DNA from: Ettlia oleoabundans
Lineage: Eukaryota > Chlorophyta > Chlorophyceae > Chlamydomonadales
Length of the DNA: 20,450 nucleotides
NCBI GenBank assembly: GCA_019693395.1
Contig: JAAMXP010000454.1
Location: 1-20,450, forward strand
Reading direction: 5' to 3'
Each line of letters begins with the position of its first letter. Positions within the stretch are counted from its first letter, which is position 1. Both the position numbers and the translations under genes were made by a program. The notes beneath the pieces were generated by a model. That model worked only from the letters and a program-made list of their open reading frames with translations. It had not been told where the DNA came from and made no database searches. This document shows, in pieces, positions 9,667-19,500 of the stretch.

Positions 9667-11329
9667 ATGGGTCGCTCTTGCAGCAGAGACAGGAGGCGCA
9701 ATAGGAGCAGGAACGCTAGCAGGGACGGAAGGCGCCATCGCGGCTGGCGGTGCGATCATAAGGCTAGGTCTTTGCTGCTACACCGTACAAACGCCGTGCT
9801 GTCCCGTCCGAAGCCGGATGCAGCTCTGGGAGCAAGCAATGGAGACGACTGTGTGTGCGGGGAGTAGGGTAGCGATGTGCCACCGGGGGCTGGGCTGAAT
9901 AAAGAGAGGGGCAAGCACGTGATGCAAACTGTCGCTGCCGCTGCCAAGCGAGCACGGTGGCTGCCGCTGCCGCTGCCGCCAAGAGCACGGTATCGTGGGC
10001 ACACCTGCGGATTGTGATGCACCGAACGTTTCATCAGAGTCTAATAGTTGACTGCCCATGCCTCATCCCTGTAGAGACAAAGACAGAGGAGACGGGTCAA
10101 GAGGTAGGTCACGCGACCGCTACAGGCGCCGCAGGCATCACAGCAGCAGCAGGCACAGGAGCGGGGAGCACGACAATAGACGGTTGGCCAGCCCTGCACG
10201 GGGAAGCAGCCGCAGTCCACCTGCAGAGCAGCGCCACGGGGGGCCACCAGCACGCAGTCCCTCGCATGACGCGAATGCTGCAGCGCGTGCCGAAATGGAG
10301 GCCAAAGCCAGGGCACTGCGTGAAGAGGATCGGCGAAAGTAAGCCAGCACACTGAATACCGCCGTGCATGACAGCAGCGTCTGTGCCTTCTGCCGGTGAT
10401 GTGCGGCTTCGCGGATTCTCATGCCGGACCAAGCATACTGTTCAGTAATTGCGAGTTCACGGATGTCTGAAGGAGTTTATATGTGCAGGAAATTGGCTGA
10501 GTTGGAGATGCAGTTGATTGACGCAGAGACTGCTGCGCGGGTCCAGGCTTGGGTGGAGAGCAAAGTGGCCGAGGCTCTGGCCAGTGAGGTTGTGCAGCAG
10601 TCACTGCAACAGCGGCTCGAGGATGAACGCATGCTCCTGGAGCAGCAGGTCTGAGCCAAGTATTCGGTCTGTTGATGGCATTCAGTGCTGCTTTGGTGGT
10701 TGTACCACGTGGAGCATTTGGGGAGCAACAGCTGCCCGTTTTCATATAGATTGGGACAGCAAAGTGCCATTATCATGATCTCAGTGTTTGCCTGGTTCAC
10801 TTGTTGCTGGTGGTGCTTTGTCCTGGAGCAGGTTAATGCGGAGCTGGAGTATGAGCGGCAGTTGGCAGAGGAGGCGGAGCGGCGGCAGCGAGAGGCCATT
10901 GAGCAGCAGAAGTTGGAGCTGCGCAAGCTTGAGGAGGAGCGCCAGCAGATGGAAGAGGCGGCCAAGTCAAAGCAGGAGCTGGATGAGCAGGCAGAGGCGC
11001 AGAGGCGTTTCCAAGAGCTGCAGGCAAGTGTCTGTCCGGACCAGCAAGCGCCGATGGGAAACGCAGGCTGGGCATGGTACCCCGGGCTGTCAGGGGTCCA
11101 ATGCTACCGGGCATCCGAGGAAGGCTTTGCTCGACAGGTTCTGTAGCTATTTTCATTCGTGACTGCACCAGCACTTGATAAGTTGGTTTGCTGCTGGCCG
11201 CAACTGCAGGCCAAGATGCGAGAGGCTGAGGAGCGGCGGCGCCGAGAGGGTGAAGAGCGTCGGCGGCAGCAACAAGCCAAAAAAAATGCGGCTGCCAACC
11301 GGCCTAAACTTGCCTTCAAGCTAGGATGA
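9667..11329 (+). CDS. ARGLU1: Arginine and glutamate-rich protein 1 (ARGLU1)
   Basis: ARGLU1 is a nuclear protein that couples transcription and pre-mRNA splicing in animals. Exons are 9667-9749, 10075-10338, 10489-10648, 10832-11023 and 11210-11329, phases 2/1, 2/1, 0/0, 0/0, total 819 nt, 272 residues (human 273). The N-terminal third is an RS-type region starting MGRSCSRDRRRNRSRN and continuing RSRDRYRRRRHHSSSRHRS. The rest is a long Glu/Gln/Arg helix (LIDAETAARVQAWVESKV, ELEYERQLAEEAERRQRE, REAEERRRREGEERRRQQ). It ends with RPKLAFKLG, the hallmark C-terminus (human RPKLSFSL). The last intron has a GC donor. Low-complexity composition alone would be weak evidence, but the order of regions, total length and C-terminal motif agree with the family. 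Confidence 0.92.
9961..9980 (+). repeat. CTGCCG hexamer tandem repeat in ARGLU1 intron 1
   Basis: Three consecutive CTGCCG units, with further related CGCTGC units at 9931-9945, lie inside the 325-bp first intron of ARGLU1. This is ordinary GC-rich low complexity. Confidence 0.7.
11024..11209 (+). other. GC-AG intron (ARGLU1 intron 4)
   Basis: The donor CTGCAG|GCAAGT is a perfect GC-type consensus and the acceptor is ACTGCAG|GCC, phase 0 at both ends. The nearby GTGTCT would leave phase 1 and does not join to the conserved last exon. If the intron were retained, the frame would read on for 40 codons to a stop ending at 11146, replacing the conserved C-terminus. Confidence 0.85.
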
Positions 11330-11487
11330 TCACCTATGGCTCCCTCACAATTTGTTATTCCTGCCTGATCCTCGCGGGCATCAAAGAGAATGCCCTCGCC
11401 ACCACCAAATGTTACCCTAGCGTGGGAAGAACAAGGATAGGAACCAGCTTTCCTTCTTATGTTGACGGCAAGTTGCGACTGGAGATT

Positions 11488-11492
11488 TGTAA
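11488..11492 (+). terminator. Candidate TGTAA polyadenylation signal of ARGLU1
   Basis: TGTAA lies 159 nt after the ARGLU1 stop and 128 nt before the ALG6 start, within the 290-base gap between the two plus-strand genes. I see nothing else of note in that gap. Confidence 0.5.
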
Positions 11493-11619
11493 TGGCGGGC
11501 AGAGGGCTGTACTGCTGGAGTGCTGGCTTTTAAGTCTCCTGCAACTCATCAACTGAAATGGCGATGTGCAACGCAATTTTGCAGTAGTTCTATCCTCAAC
11601 AGCACCAAAGCCCAACCAG

Positions 11620-13798
11620 ATGGCCGTCAGGACTTTGGCAGGCTGGCTTTTCGCGGCCGTTCTGCTGCGCTGGACCGTGTCGCTGCAAAGTTACTCTGGT
11701 AAGTGCAGCCACGGGTGCCCCAACCGCCGATGCGGTTCAGTTGGCAGCTTTGCCTTCCGCCCGCCAGCTAACTGGCTGGCCTGCTGTGCCGCCCCCGCCA
11801 CCAAAAGCCGTCACCTGCTTGCTGTAGGGTTGGGCTCACCACCGCGTTTTGGGGACTATGAAGCACAGCGGCATTGGATGGAGCTTGCGATAAACTTACC
11901 TCCCACACACTGGTGGGTACATTGGGCACCACCACGGCGGTGCAACCAGCGGTTCAGTCAGCAGCTCACCATGTACTCCTGCCCCCTTAATGTTATAGGT
12001 ACAGCAACTCCTCTCACAACGATCTGAGCTACTGGGGCTTGGATTACCCTCCAGTTTCAGGGTATCAGGCAAGCAGCAGTCATGCTGCCAGATTAGCCAG
12101 CATATTCCCAACAGCTAGGAAGTTGACAAGAAGGCTACCCTTTCGTGTCCATTTTATGTCCAACTTTTGATTGTCTCTCGACCTTGTCCTTTCTTGATCC
12201 CCTATTTTCAAGTTCACATTCGTCTACAGAGCTGGCTGTGTGGCAAGTACGTACAGCTGTTTGAGCCAGAGGCAGTGGAATTGGGTGCCTCCCACGGTTA
12301 TGAGTCACCCTCCAGCAAGAGGCTGCTGCGGCACACGGTGCTTGCATCAGACCTTTTGGTGATGCTGCCTGCTGCGCTGGCATCTGCTGCCACATTTGGC
12401 AGGGGGAACAGCAGGCGAAGTCTCACCCTGTTGGTGGCTCTGCTGTTTTGCCCGGCAGCCATTCTAATAGACCATGGCCACTTTCAGTACAACTGCATCC
12501 AGCTCGGCTTGGCAGCGGGTGCAGCTGCTGCAGCAGTCTCTGACCGTGCCGTGCTCAGTGCGGTGCTGTTCAGCCTGTCGCTCAACCACAAGCAAATGGG
12601 GTTGTACTTTGCCCCTGCCTTCTTTGCTTACCTGCTTGGCAAACGCCTGCAGCAGCGCACATTAGCCGGCAAGGTGAGGCAGTACGCCAGGCATCCTGGT
12701 GCCCGCCTCCGCTGTGTTCTTTCCTTGCCTCTGGGCATAGCTACACCGGGTTGCCCACTGCTCGCTTTGCCATGCAGGTACGCGGCATTGCAGCGCTGGG
12801 CGTCGCAACCATTGCCACATTTGCCGTTATATGGGCACCCTGGTTGCATGTATCAGGCCAGCGTGCATGGCTAGGCGTGATGCATCGTGTGTTCCCGACT
12901 CAGCGTGGCCTGTATGAGGACTATGTGGCCAATTGGTGGTGCACTTCTTCACGCCTCATCAAGTGGACCCGCCTTATTAGCCAGCACGGTTTGGTGCAGT
13001 TGTGTGGGGCCACCACGCTGCTCGCTGTAGCTCCCGCCATGGCAACGCAGGTGGCACGACCCACTGCCCGTGGGTTCCTGCTCTGCCTGGCCAACAGCGC
13101 CACCGCCTTCTACCTGTTTTCCTACCATGTGGGTTCAGTATGGGTTGGGGACACGCTGCAGGCCGACAGCAACTGCACTGCGCACATCGTCCGGCAATCG
13201 CTGTCAGGAAGGGTGTGTTGCGCATTATAGGGGCTTGTTACTGCACAGCCTTTTCTGCTTGCAGCCTTTTTTGCATGCTGGGCCACCCTGCCAAGTCGCA
13301 TTGCAGTTCATACTCCCGCTTCCTGCCGCATGTTTTCAGGTCCACGAGAAATCCATCCTTTTACCACTGCTGCCGCTTAGCATGCTGTTTGGTGCTGAGC
13401 ACCCACAGCTGCTTTGCTGGTTCAACCTGATTGCAACTTTCAGCATGATGCCACTGCTACAAAAGGATGGGCTAAGCCTGGCGACCATGGGCACGTTGGC
13501 ATGCTGTCACGCTGCCATTCAGCTGGCCAGCTCCAGGGCATTAGCAAACGCCGACGCCACGCGCAGGAAGGCGAACACAAGTATGTTGCGGTTCGCATGG
13601 CAGGAGCTTGTGTTTGGGCTGTCACTGGCAGGTTGTGCCACCATTCTGGCCGCATCTGCTCTGCTGCCGCCACCCCCTAACCTCCCCTTCCTTTATGATG
13701 CCATCATTACTACTTTCAGCTTTTTGCACTTTGTTGCTCTGTTTGCATACACGTATAAACTGCAAATGGAGGAATATTGCAATGCAAAGCAGCCTTGA
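11620..13798 (+). CDS. ALG6: Dolichyl-P-Glc:Man9GlcNAc2-PP-dolichol alpha-1,3-glucosyltransferase (ALG6)
   Basis: ALG6 adds the first glucose to the lipid-linked Man9GlcNAc2 oligosaccharide in the ER lumen, using dolichol-phosphate glucose. Exons are 11620-11698, 11828-11912, 11999-12068, 12230-12673, 12778-13128 and 13340-13798, total 1488 nt, 495 residues (human 507). Conserved blocks: LLRWTVSLQSYSG, GDYEAQRHWMELAINLP at 35-51 (lumenal catalytic Asp of GT-C enzymes), SYWGLDYPP, LIDHGHFQYN, SLNHKQMGLYFAP, RVFPTQRGLYEDYVANWW, and VHEKSILLPLLPLSM in the last exon. The protein is strongly hydrophobic with about ten or more membrane segments. LIDHGHFQYN and DYPP are shared with ALG8, but the QRHW and NLP motifs and the length favour ALG6. 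Intron 3 has a GC donor. The 86-bp intron 2 is the shortest in the window. Confidence 0.95.
12069..12229 (+). other. GC-AG intron (ALG6 intron 3)
   Basis: The donor is TATCAG|GCAAGC and the acceptor is CTACAG|AGC, phase 0. The join gives YPPVSGYQSWLC, exactly the length of human YPPLTAYHSLLC. The upstream GT alternative (CAGG|GTATCA) leaves phase 2 and breaks the frame. Confidence 0.85.
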
Positions 13799-13811
13799 TT
13801 CAACTGTTATG

Positions 13812-13816
13812 TGTAA
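13812..13816 (+). terminator. Candidate TGTAA polyadenylation signal of ALG6
   Basis: TGTAA occurs 14 nt after the ALG6 stop, the only copy before the convergent ETFA gene ends at 13933. If used, the ALG6 3' untranslated region would be only a few tens of nucleotides. Confidence 0.45.
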
Positions 13817-13932
13817 ATTGTGCCCCAAAAGAGGAAAAGGCAATGCTGGCAAAAACTTGCCGCAACCAGTGTGCCTGGCTGCTGAAACGACAGACAAAAA
13901 TCATCAATTCGGCATTGGCAGCCCCAGCCGTG

Positions 13933-16050
13933 TCACTTTTTAATCTTGGCCAACTCGGCAGTTAGCTCAGGCAGGATCTTGAACACATCGCCCACCAGCC
14001 CATAGTCAGCGATTTGGAAGATAGGCGCATCAACGTCCGAGTTGATAGCCACGATAACCTGCCAGGGGGCAAGACAACTCCCGTTCGCATGGAGGTGCCC
14101 CGGAAAGGGGGGGCAAATGGGGGTGTGGGGTGGGGTGGGGGGGCCGCAAACGAACTCAGTGGCCATGACCTGGTACATCTTGTGGATATTGAATCGTTGT
14201 ACACAACTTCCGCATGAATATTTACATGCAGTCACTTGTTCACGCATGGCTAACCCACCGCATGCAGCTGTACCTTGCTGGACGACATGCCCGCCACGTG
14301 CTGGATGGCGCCGCTGATGCCAACTGCGCAAAGCCAACAGGGGTGTTGGCCCAATGCAAACAATGTGTTGTTTCATTCAGAGCAGCTCAGGAGTTGCAGT
14401 ATTCACTGGCCCCGTCAACACATACCTGCAATATAGAGGTCGGGAGCCACCACTTTGCCTGTCTGTCCCACCTGTACCATGACAAAGTAAAGAGTGAACA
14501 CAACTGTGCACAAACCGGGCCTCCAACAACTGCACCTTGAAGTTTGCTGATTGGCATCAAAGGGCAAACAACGGGCATTCTTTTGAATAACTGCTCAAAG
14601 GATGGCGGGCAAGAGTGATGACATTGGAGCAGAAACCCAGGCTGGAGGTCTCCTGCCTGCAGGTCGTTGGGCGCGTAGCCTGCATCTACTGCAGCACGGG
14701 AGGCCCCCACCGCAGCCCCCAGCTTGTCTGCCAGCGGTTCGAGATAGTTGCGGAAGTTCTCTTCGCTTTTCAGCGCCCGCCCGCCGCTGATCACCACGGG
14801 CGCCTGACCAAGCTCCGGGCGATCTGCAGCTAACCGGGCGGCAGCAACGGGATTGTCTGCATCGAAAAGCTGCAGCTGGGAAAAGAGTTGGCTCATTTGG
14901 CTTCAACTGCCGGCAGCGCAAACAAGGCCAGCGCCCGGACCAGTATAAATTGCACCTGACTTGCGCACATCCTCGGCGACCCAATCCACTGCAGTGGCGG
15001 CAGTACGGGCCGCCTGCAGCTCCTGCTGACCCACAGGTTCCACCCCGGCGCTGCCACCTTCCACCACTGCCGCATCAAAGGCTGTGGTGCGCACTGTCAG
15101 CATGCGCGGCCCCTCGTCCTGCACCCAAACTGTAGCCAGTGCATTGCCAGCATAGATGGGGCGCACAAAGGTGGAGTCATCCTTGATGCCCACCACATCA
15201 GCTACCGCCTGCAGGACAGAGGTTGAGGCAATCCAGTATATGTAGAGCCACTAATCAGCTTGAAAAATTCTGCCTGTGGATCTTTGGGACAGTTGCCTCA
15301 CCTGCACATCCAAGAGGGCTGCTGCCCGGGGAAGCACGTTGCGGCCAAAGGTGCTGGACGGAGCCAGCACGTGGGTGAACTTGCGCCTGCAGGCCGCATA
15401 ACACAATACTGGGAGCTTAGGTCGGCTGACAAAAGTGTGGCACAAGCAAATGACGGAGCACTTGCTGCCGTGCTCGTCCTCACTCAGCTCAACAACCTCC
15501 GCTAGCTCGAAGCTCGAAGTTTGCCCACACACTTGCTCTGGATTGCGTGCAGCAAGGCTGCCACCGGCTCCGCCAGGCTGTGCGCCAGGCAAGAATCCTC
15601 CGCCTTCAACACGATCTCCACCCCGTTCGCCTTGCTGGCTGCCATTGCTGCTGAGGCAGTGCTGCCATCAGCAATCCCAGCCACCAGCACCGAAACTGGG
15701 CCTCCCAGCTGCTTGGCTGCTGTCAGAGTGTGCAGCGTGTTGGGCTGCAGCTCCCCGCCTTTGTGCTCTGCAAGGACCAGAGTGCTCAACTGCACCCTGG
15801 AGGGGTTGATGGATCTATGAGGATGAGTGGGCAGCATGCCATACCCATGAGGAGGGAGGGCATAAGCGGCCCGACAACAAGAATGGCCAGCATCTGGGCA
15901 CTTGAGGCATTGCTCTAGCATGCCGACCATGTTGCACACCACCTAACCACTCACCGACCGCAGATTCAGGTGATAGATAGAAGCTGACGCCCGTTGAGCC
16001 GACATGAGCATGCGCCATGAACCTAGCACCATGTTTGCGGGCGTTGACAT
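13933..16050 (-). CDS. ETFA: Electron transfer flavoprotein subunit alpha, mitochondrial (ETFA)
   Basis: ETFA carries the FAD of the mitochondrial ETF heterodimer, which passes electrons from acyl-CoA and related dehydrogenases to ETF:ubiquinone oxidoreductase. Minus-strand exons are 16050-15955, 15789-15533, 15386-15302, 15208-14956, 14823-14657, 14471-14426, 14323-14274 and 14058-13933. The total is 1080 nt, 359 residues plus TGA. The first 32 residues are Arg/Ser/Ala-rich without acidic residues, like a mitochondrial presequence. The mature part begins [18 protein letters not shown]. Then come [86 protein letters not shown] and [11 protein letters not shown], the FAD-binding C-terminal domain. 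An in-frame TGA precedes the chosen ATG; a second in-frame ATG at 16032 is possible. Intron 5 has a GC donor. The human protein is 333 residues. Confidence 0.95.
14059..14273 (-). other. ETFA intron 7 with a G-rich tract on the opposite strand
   Basis: The intron has donor AAG|GTACAG and acceptor CTGGCAG|GTT, phase 0. Between 14099 and 14148 the plus strand carries many runs of three to seven G separated by one to a few bases, such as GGGGTGTGGGGTGGGG. On the ETFA strand this is a C-rich tract. The plus strand could form a G-quadruplex. Confidence 0.75.
14472..14656 (-). other. GC-AG intron (ETFA intron 5)
   Basis: The donor is CTGCAG|GCAGGA and the acceptor is GGTACAG|GTG, phase 0. The join restores PNDLQ followed by VGQTGK, a nearly invariant junction in ETFA. 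The next GT (in GGGTTTCTG) would add residues and leave phase 2. This donor fits the GC consensus less well than the other three. Confidence 0.8.
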
Positions 16051-16564
16051 AGCCCCACCGCCACCAGTGGGCGTGTGGGCGGGGGTCGGGGTGTGTCAGC
16101 AGCTTCCGCGATCACCAGGAGAGGTTGCTAGCAAGCTGCGATCAGTTGCCAGTGATGGTTAGGCTCTCTCCGTGTGCAGCCGGCAGCGCAGGGTTGTCTG
16201 CCGGGCCAGAACTCTGCCGCCAGACCCTGCAGTAGTAAGGTACGTAGTATGTGCGGTGAGCACACGCCGACTGAGTAGGCAAGGCACCAGTGAACAGTCG
16301 CTCAGGTGAGGGACAGGACGGAGCCACGTGGCCAGGCGGGCGTTCAAAAGCAATTTGCCTGCAATCATGCCATGTATCCACTTGAGTCAGCTAGTCGAGT
16401 AACATTGTGTCTGTGCTGTGCTGTCCTTCGGTGTTCCGCTTCGCGCTTGCAGATCGCTCTGCTGCAGGCTCTAGGGCACCCAGTGTGCAGCAAGCTTCTA
16501 CTGACTACCAGTGTTGCTCCAGGGCCCCGCGCGCCTGGACAGAGGACCAGGATAGAGGGCGGGG
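16051..16564. promoter_or_regulatory. Shared upstream region of divergent ETFA and POLD1
   Basis: These 514 bases separate the ATG codons of ETFA (-) and POLD1 (+) and must contain both promoters. I see no protein gene and no clear TATA box. A G/C-rich stretch is present around 16060-16095. No exact E2F consensus (TTTSSCGC) was found for POLD1 by eye. Confidence 0.55.
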
Positions 16565-19500
16565 ATGATTCCTGCTGCTGCGGGCAGCAAGCGTCACGCG
16601 CCGTCAGAGGGACAGTATGCGCCGCGGAAAAGGCCAGCAGCGGAGGATGACGACGTGATGGAAGACTTCGAAGTTGACCCCCCCGAGGATGAGGAGGATC
16701 TGGGGCCAGACATTGAGGTAGGTGGCGGGCTAGCGGGAAGGCGGGTGAGGCAGGGAGTAGTCCTTCTGGTTGCAGGCAAAGCATGTAGGTATTGATAAGC
16801 GCTCACCTTGTCTCGTTACACTGCTCACAGTGTTGTCATACTCCGCATATTCAAACACAGTGTTGCGCCCTGTGGCAAGGTGCAGGTGGAGGAGGGCAGC
16901 CTGGGTGAGGCGGGCAAACACTGGCCACGCCCAGCTGTTCCGCAGCTCAACCCTGCCACCGACAATCTGGGTGAGCAAGGCCAGCATGCTGCTGTAACCT
17001 TGCTATAGCGAGGGGTTATGTGTCATGGTCGCTGCTTGGCTGTGTGCCTGGGGCGGTATATGCCAGCGCTGTTGCAGTCCCACCCCACCCTTCCCTTGCC
17101 CCTCCCTCCTCCCGCCGGCAGTGTTCCAGCAGCTGGAGGTTGACTATGCTTTGTCAGCGCCCCACCCTGTCTACTACCCCACCGACCTCAAGGAGGTGCC
17201 TGTGGTGCGAATGTTCGGCATCACCGAGGCAGGCAACTCAGTGGGCGCCTTTGTGCACGGCTTCGAGCCCTACTTCTATGTTGAGTCCCCTTCGCCTTCC
17301 TTCTCACCTGATGACTGCCAGGCACTCACCGCGGAACTCAATGTGAGCTGAATTAGCGACCCGCGGTGTGATCGCTTGGGTGACGTGAATGCAGGGCCTG
17401 AGCAGAGCAGCATCGGTGACTTCTTTGGCGACTGCAAGTGGGCACTCCTGGCTGAGGTTTGCCAGATTGGGTCATAAAGCGCACTGCGTTGATGTGCTGT
17501 GCTGCCATTGCTTGATGCTGGTGTTGTGCCTGCAGGCACAGCTGGCATCGCGTGACAAGGGGCGCAATGCGCGGCAATGCCTGCGTGTGGAGCTGGCTCG
17601 CAAGCAGACACTGATGTACTACCAGCCTCAGGCCTCCCGCCTCTTCCTGAAAGTTGTTCTCTCCACCCCCAACATGGTAGCACCCTGCAAAAGTGAGTGG
17701 CATGCTGGCAGCGAGCATGGGGAGTCTGAGGCACAGCCTGCTACATACGTGCCATAAAGCAATGCTGGGTAGGAGGGTAATTTGTACAGAGACACTTGCC
17801 TCTGCAACATCGGCATCTTTACGGCAGCCCAGATCCCACCCCACACACATCCTCAAACCCACCACCATGCAGTTTCCCATACAATATCCCCCTGATGCCG
17901 CTGGTCACATCTCGCTTGCAGAGTTGTTTGAGGATGGGATCAGCCTAAAGTGGCTGGGCGGGGGGCAATACTACCGCAGCACGACTTACGAGTCCAACGT
18001 GCTCTATGCCCTGCGGTTCATGATTGATTGCGCGGTGGTGGGGGGCAACTGGTTGGAGCTACCAGCAGGCTCCTACATGCTGGTGCAGCCGCAGGTGGGT
18101 GACAGATGGACTGCGACATGTGGGCGGGTGGACGTAAGAGCCAGCCCTCTTGGGCTGCAAGGCAGCATTGACTGGCGTCTTTGCCCAATACTCTCAGACA
18201 AAATAGCACGGTGTAAGCGCAGACAGCGATCTCCAGGGCAGTCACCCTATCTGCTGCATGCTCTTTGCACGCGCTCGGTGCTATCTTTGTCTGCCTCGCT
18301 TTGCTGTGCTGGGCTAGATTTGGTGTGTATGTTATGCTGCACATGAAATGACACTTGCGTGCCCCCTGCTTTTCCTTTTACCAGGGCCACCTGACACACT
18401 GCCAATTGGAGGTACACCTGCACTACAGCAAGCTGGTCAGTCACGTGCCTGAGGGGGAGTGGGCGAAGATGGCACCCTTCCGTATCCTGTCGGTGGACAT
18501 CGAGTGCCAGGGCCGCAAGGTGGGGGATGAGGGTGGCGCTTGGTGGGTTGTTGTCGCTGTTGCCATCGTATTCAGGATGGTGGAGGTCAGGAAAAAACAT
18601 GGGTGTTGAGGGCCATCTGCATGCAGACAGCCTTCCCTGGGCACTTGGAAGTCGGCAAGCATGCCTGCATGCCAGTTGGCATCTTTTCAAGTGATGCATG
18701 AACTGTGACACTTGCACCCATTCCCTGTTCTTCCTCCCTGATCACCTGTTCGGGCCATCTGCAGGGCCACTTTCCGGAGCCTGAGCATGACCCGGTGATC
18801 CAGATTGCATCTCTGGTGACAGAGTTCGGGCAGAAGCAGCCCACCGTGCGCAACATCATGACGCTCAAGTCGTGTGCACCTATCACAGGGGCAGGTATGT
18901 GGTTTTGCATGAAAAGGCACGTTGGCAATCTGTTCGTGTGACCTGCGATTGCAAGGAAGGGTGTGGTTAGGCATTGGGATGGGGGTTGTACTATACTATG
19001 TTGGTCCTGCCCGTTCATGCCACACCATGATGGTCTGGAGGTTGAAGCGCAGCAGGGGGACGTGCTCAGCTCACTTGCTTGCAGCACCAAACAGTGCATG
19101 CATTGGACAGGTTCAGAATTTTGGGCTCTTTGGCCTGTGTGTCATGCATCCCTGTGCTTGGCAAATCTCCCTTTCGCGCCATCCTATCTTGCTTGCCTGG
19201 TGGACTGGCGGGCTGTATGCAGAGGTTATGTCGTTTGATGACGAGCGGGAGCTGCTGCTGAGGTGGCGGGACTTGGTGCTTGAGTCTGACCCCGATATCA
19301 TCATCGGTTACAACATAGTCAACTTCGACTTGCCATACCTGCTGAACCGCGCAGAAACGCTCAAAATACCACAGTTTTGGACATGGGGGCGCATGCGCAA
19401 CAGGTGGGTGGTCCAAGTGCATTGTCTGTGTGGTAAGCTGGGTGCAAGGCACAGCAAGCACTGGCCAACAGGAACAGCAGTTGCTGAAGTTGATGCAGAA

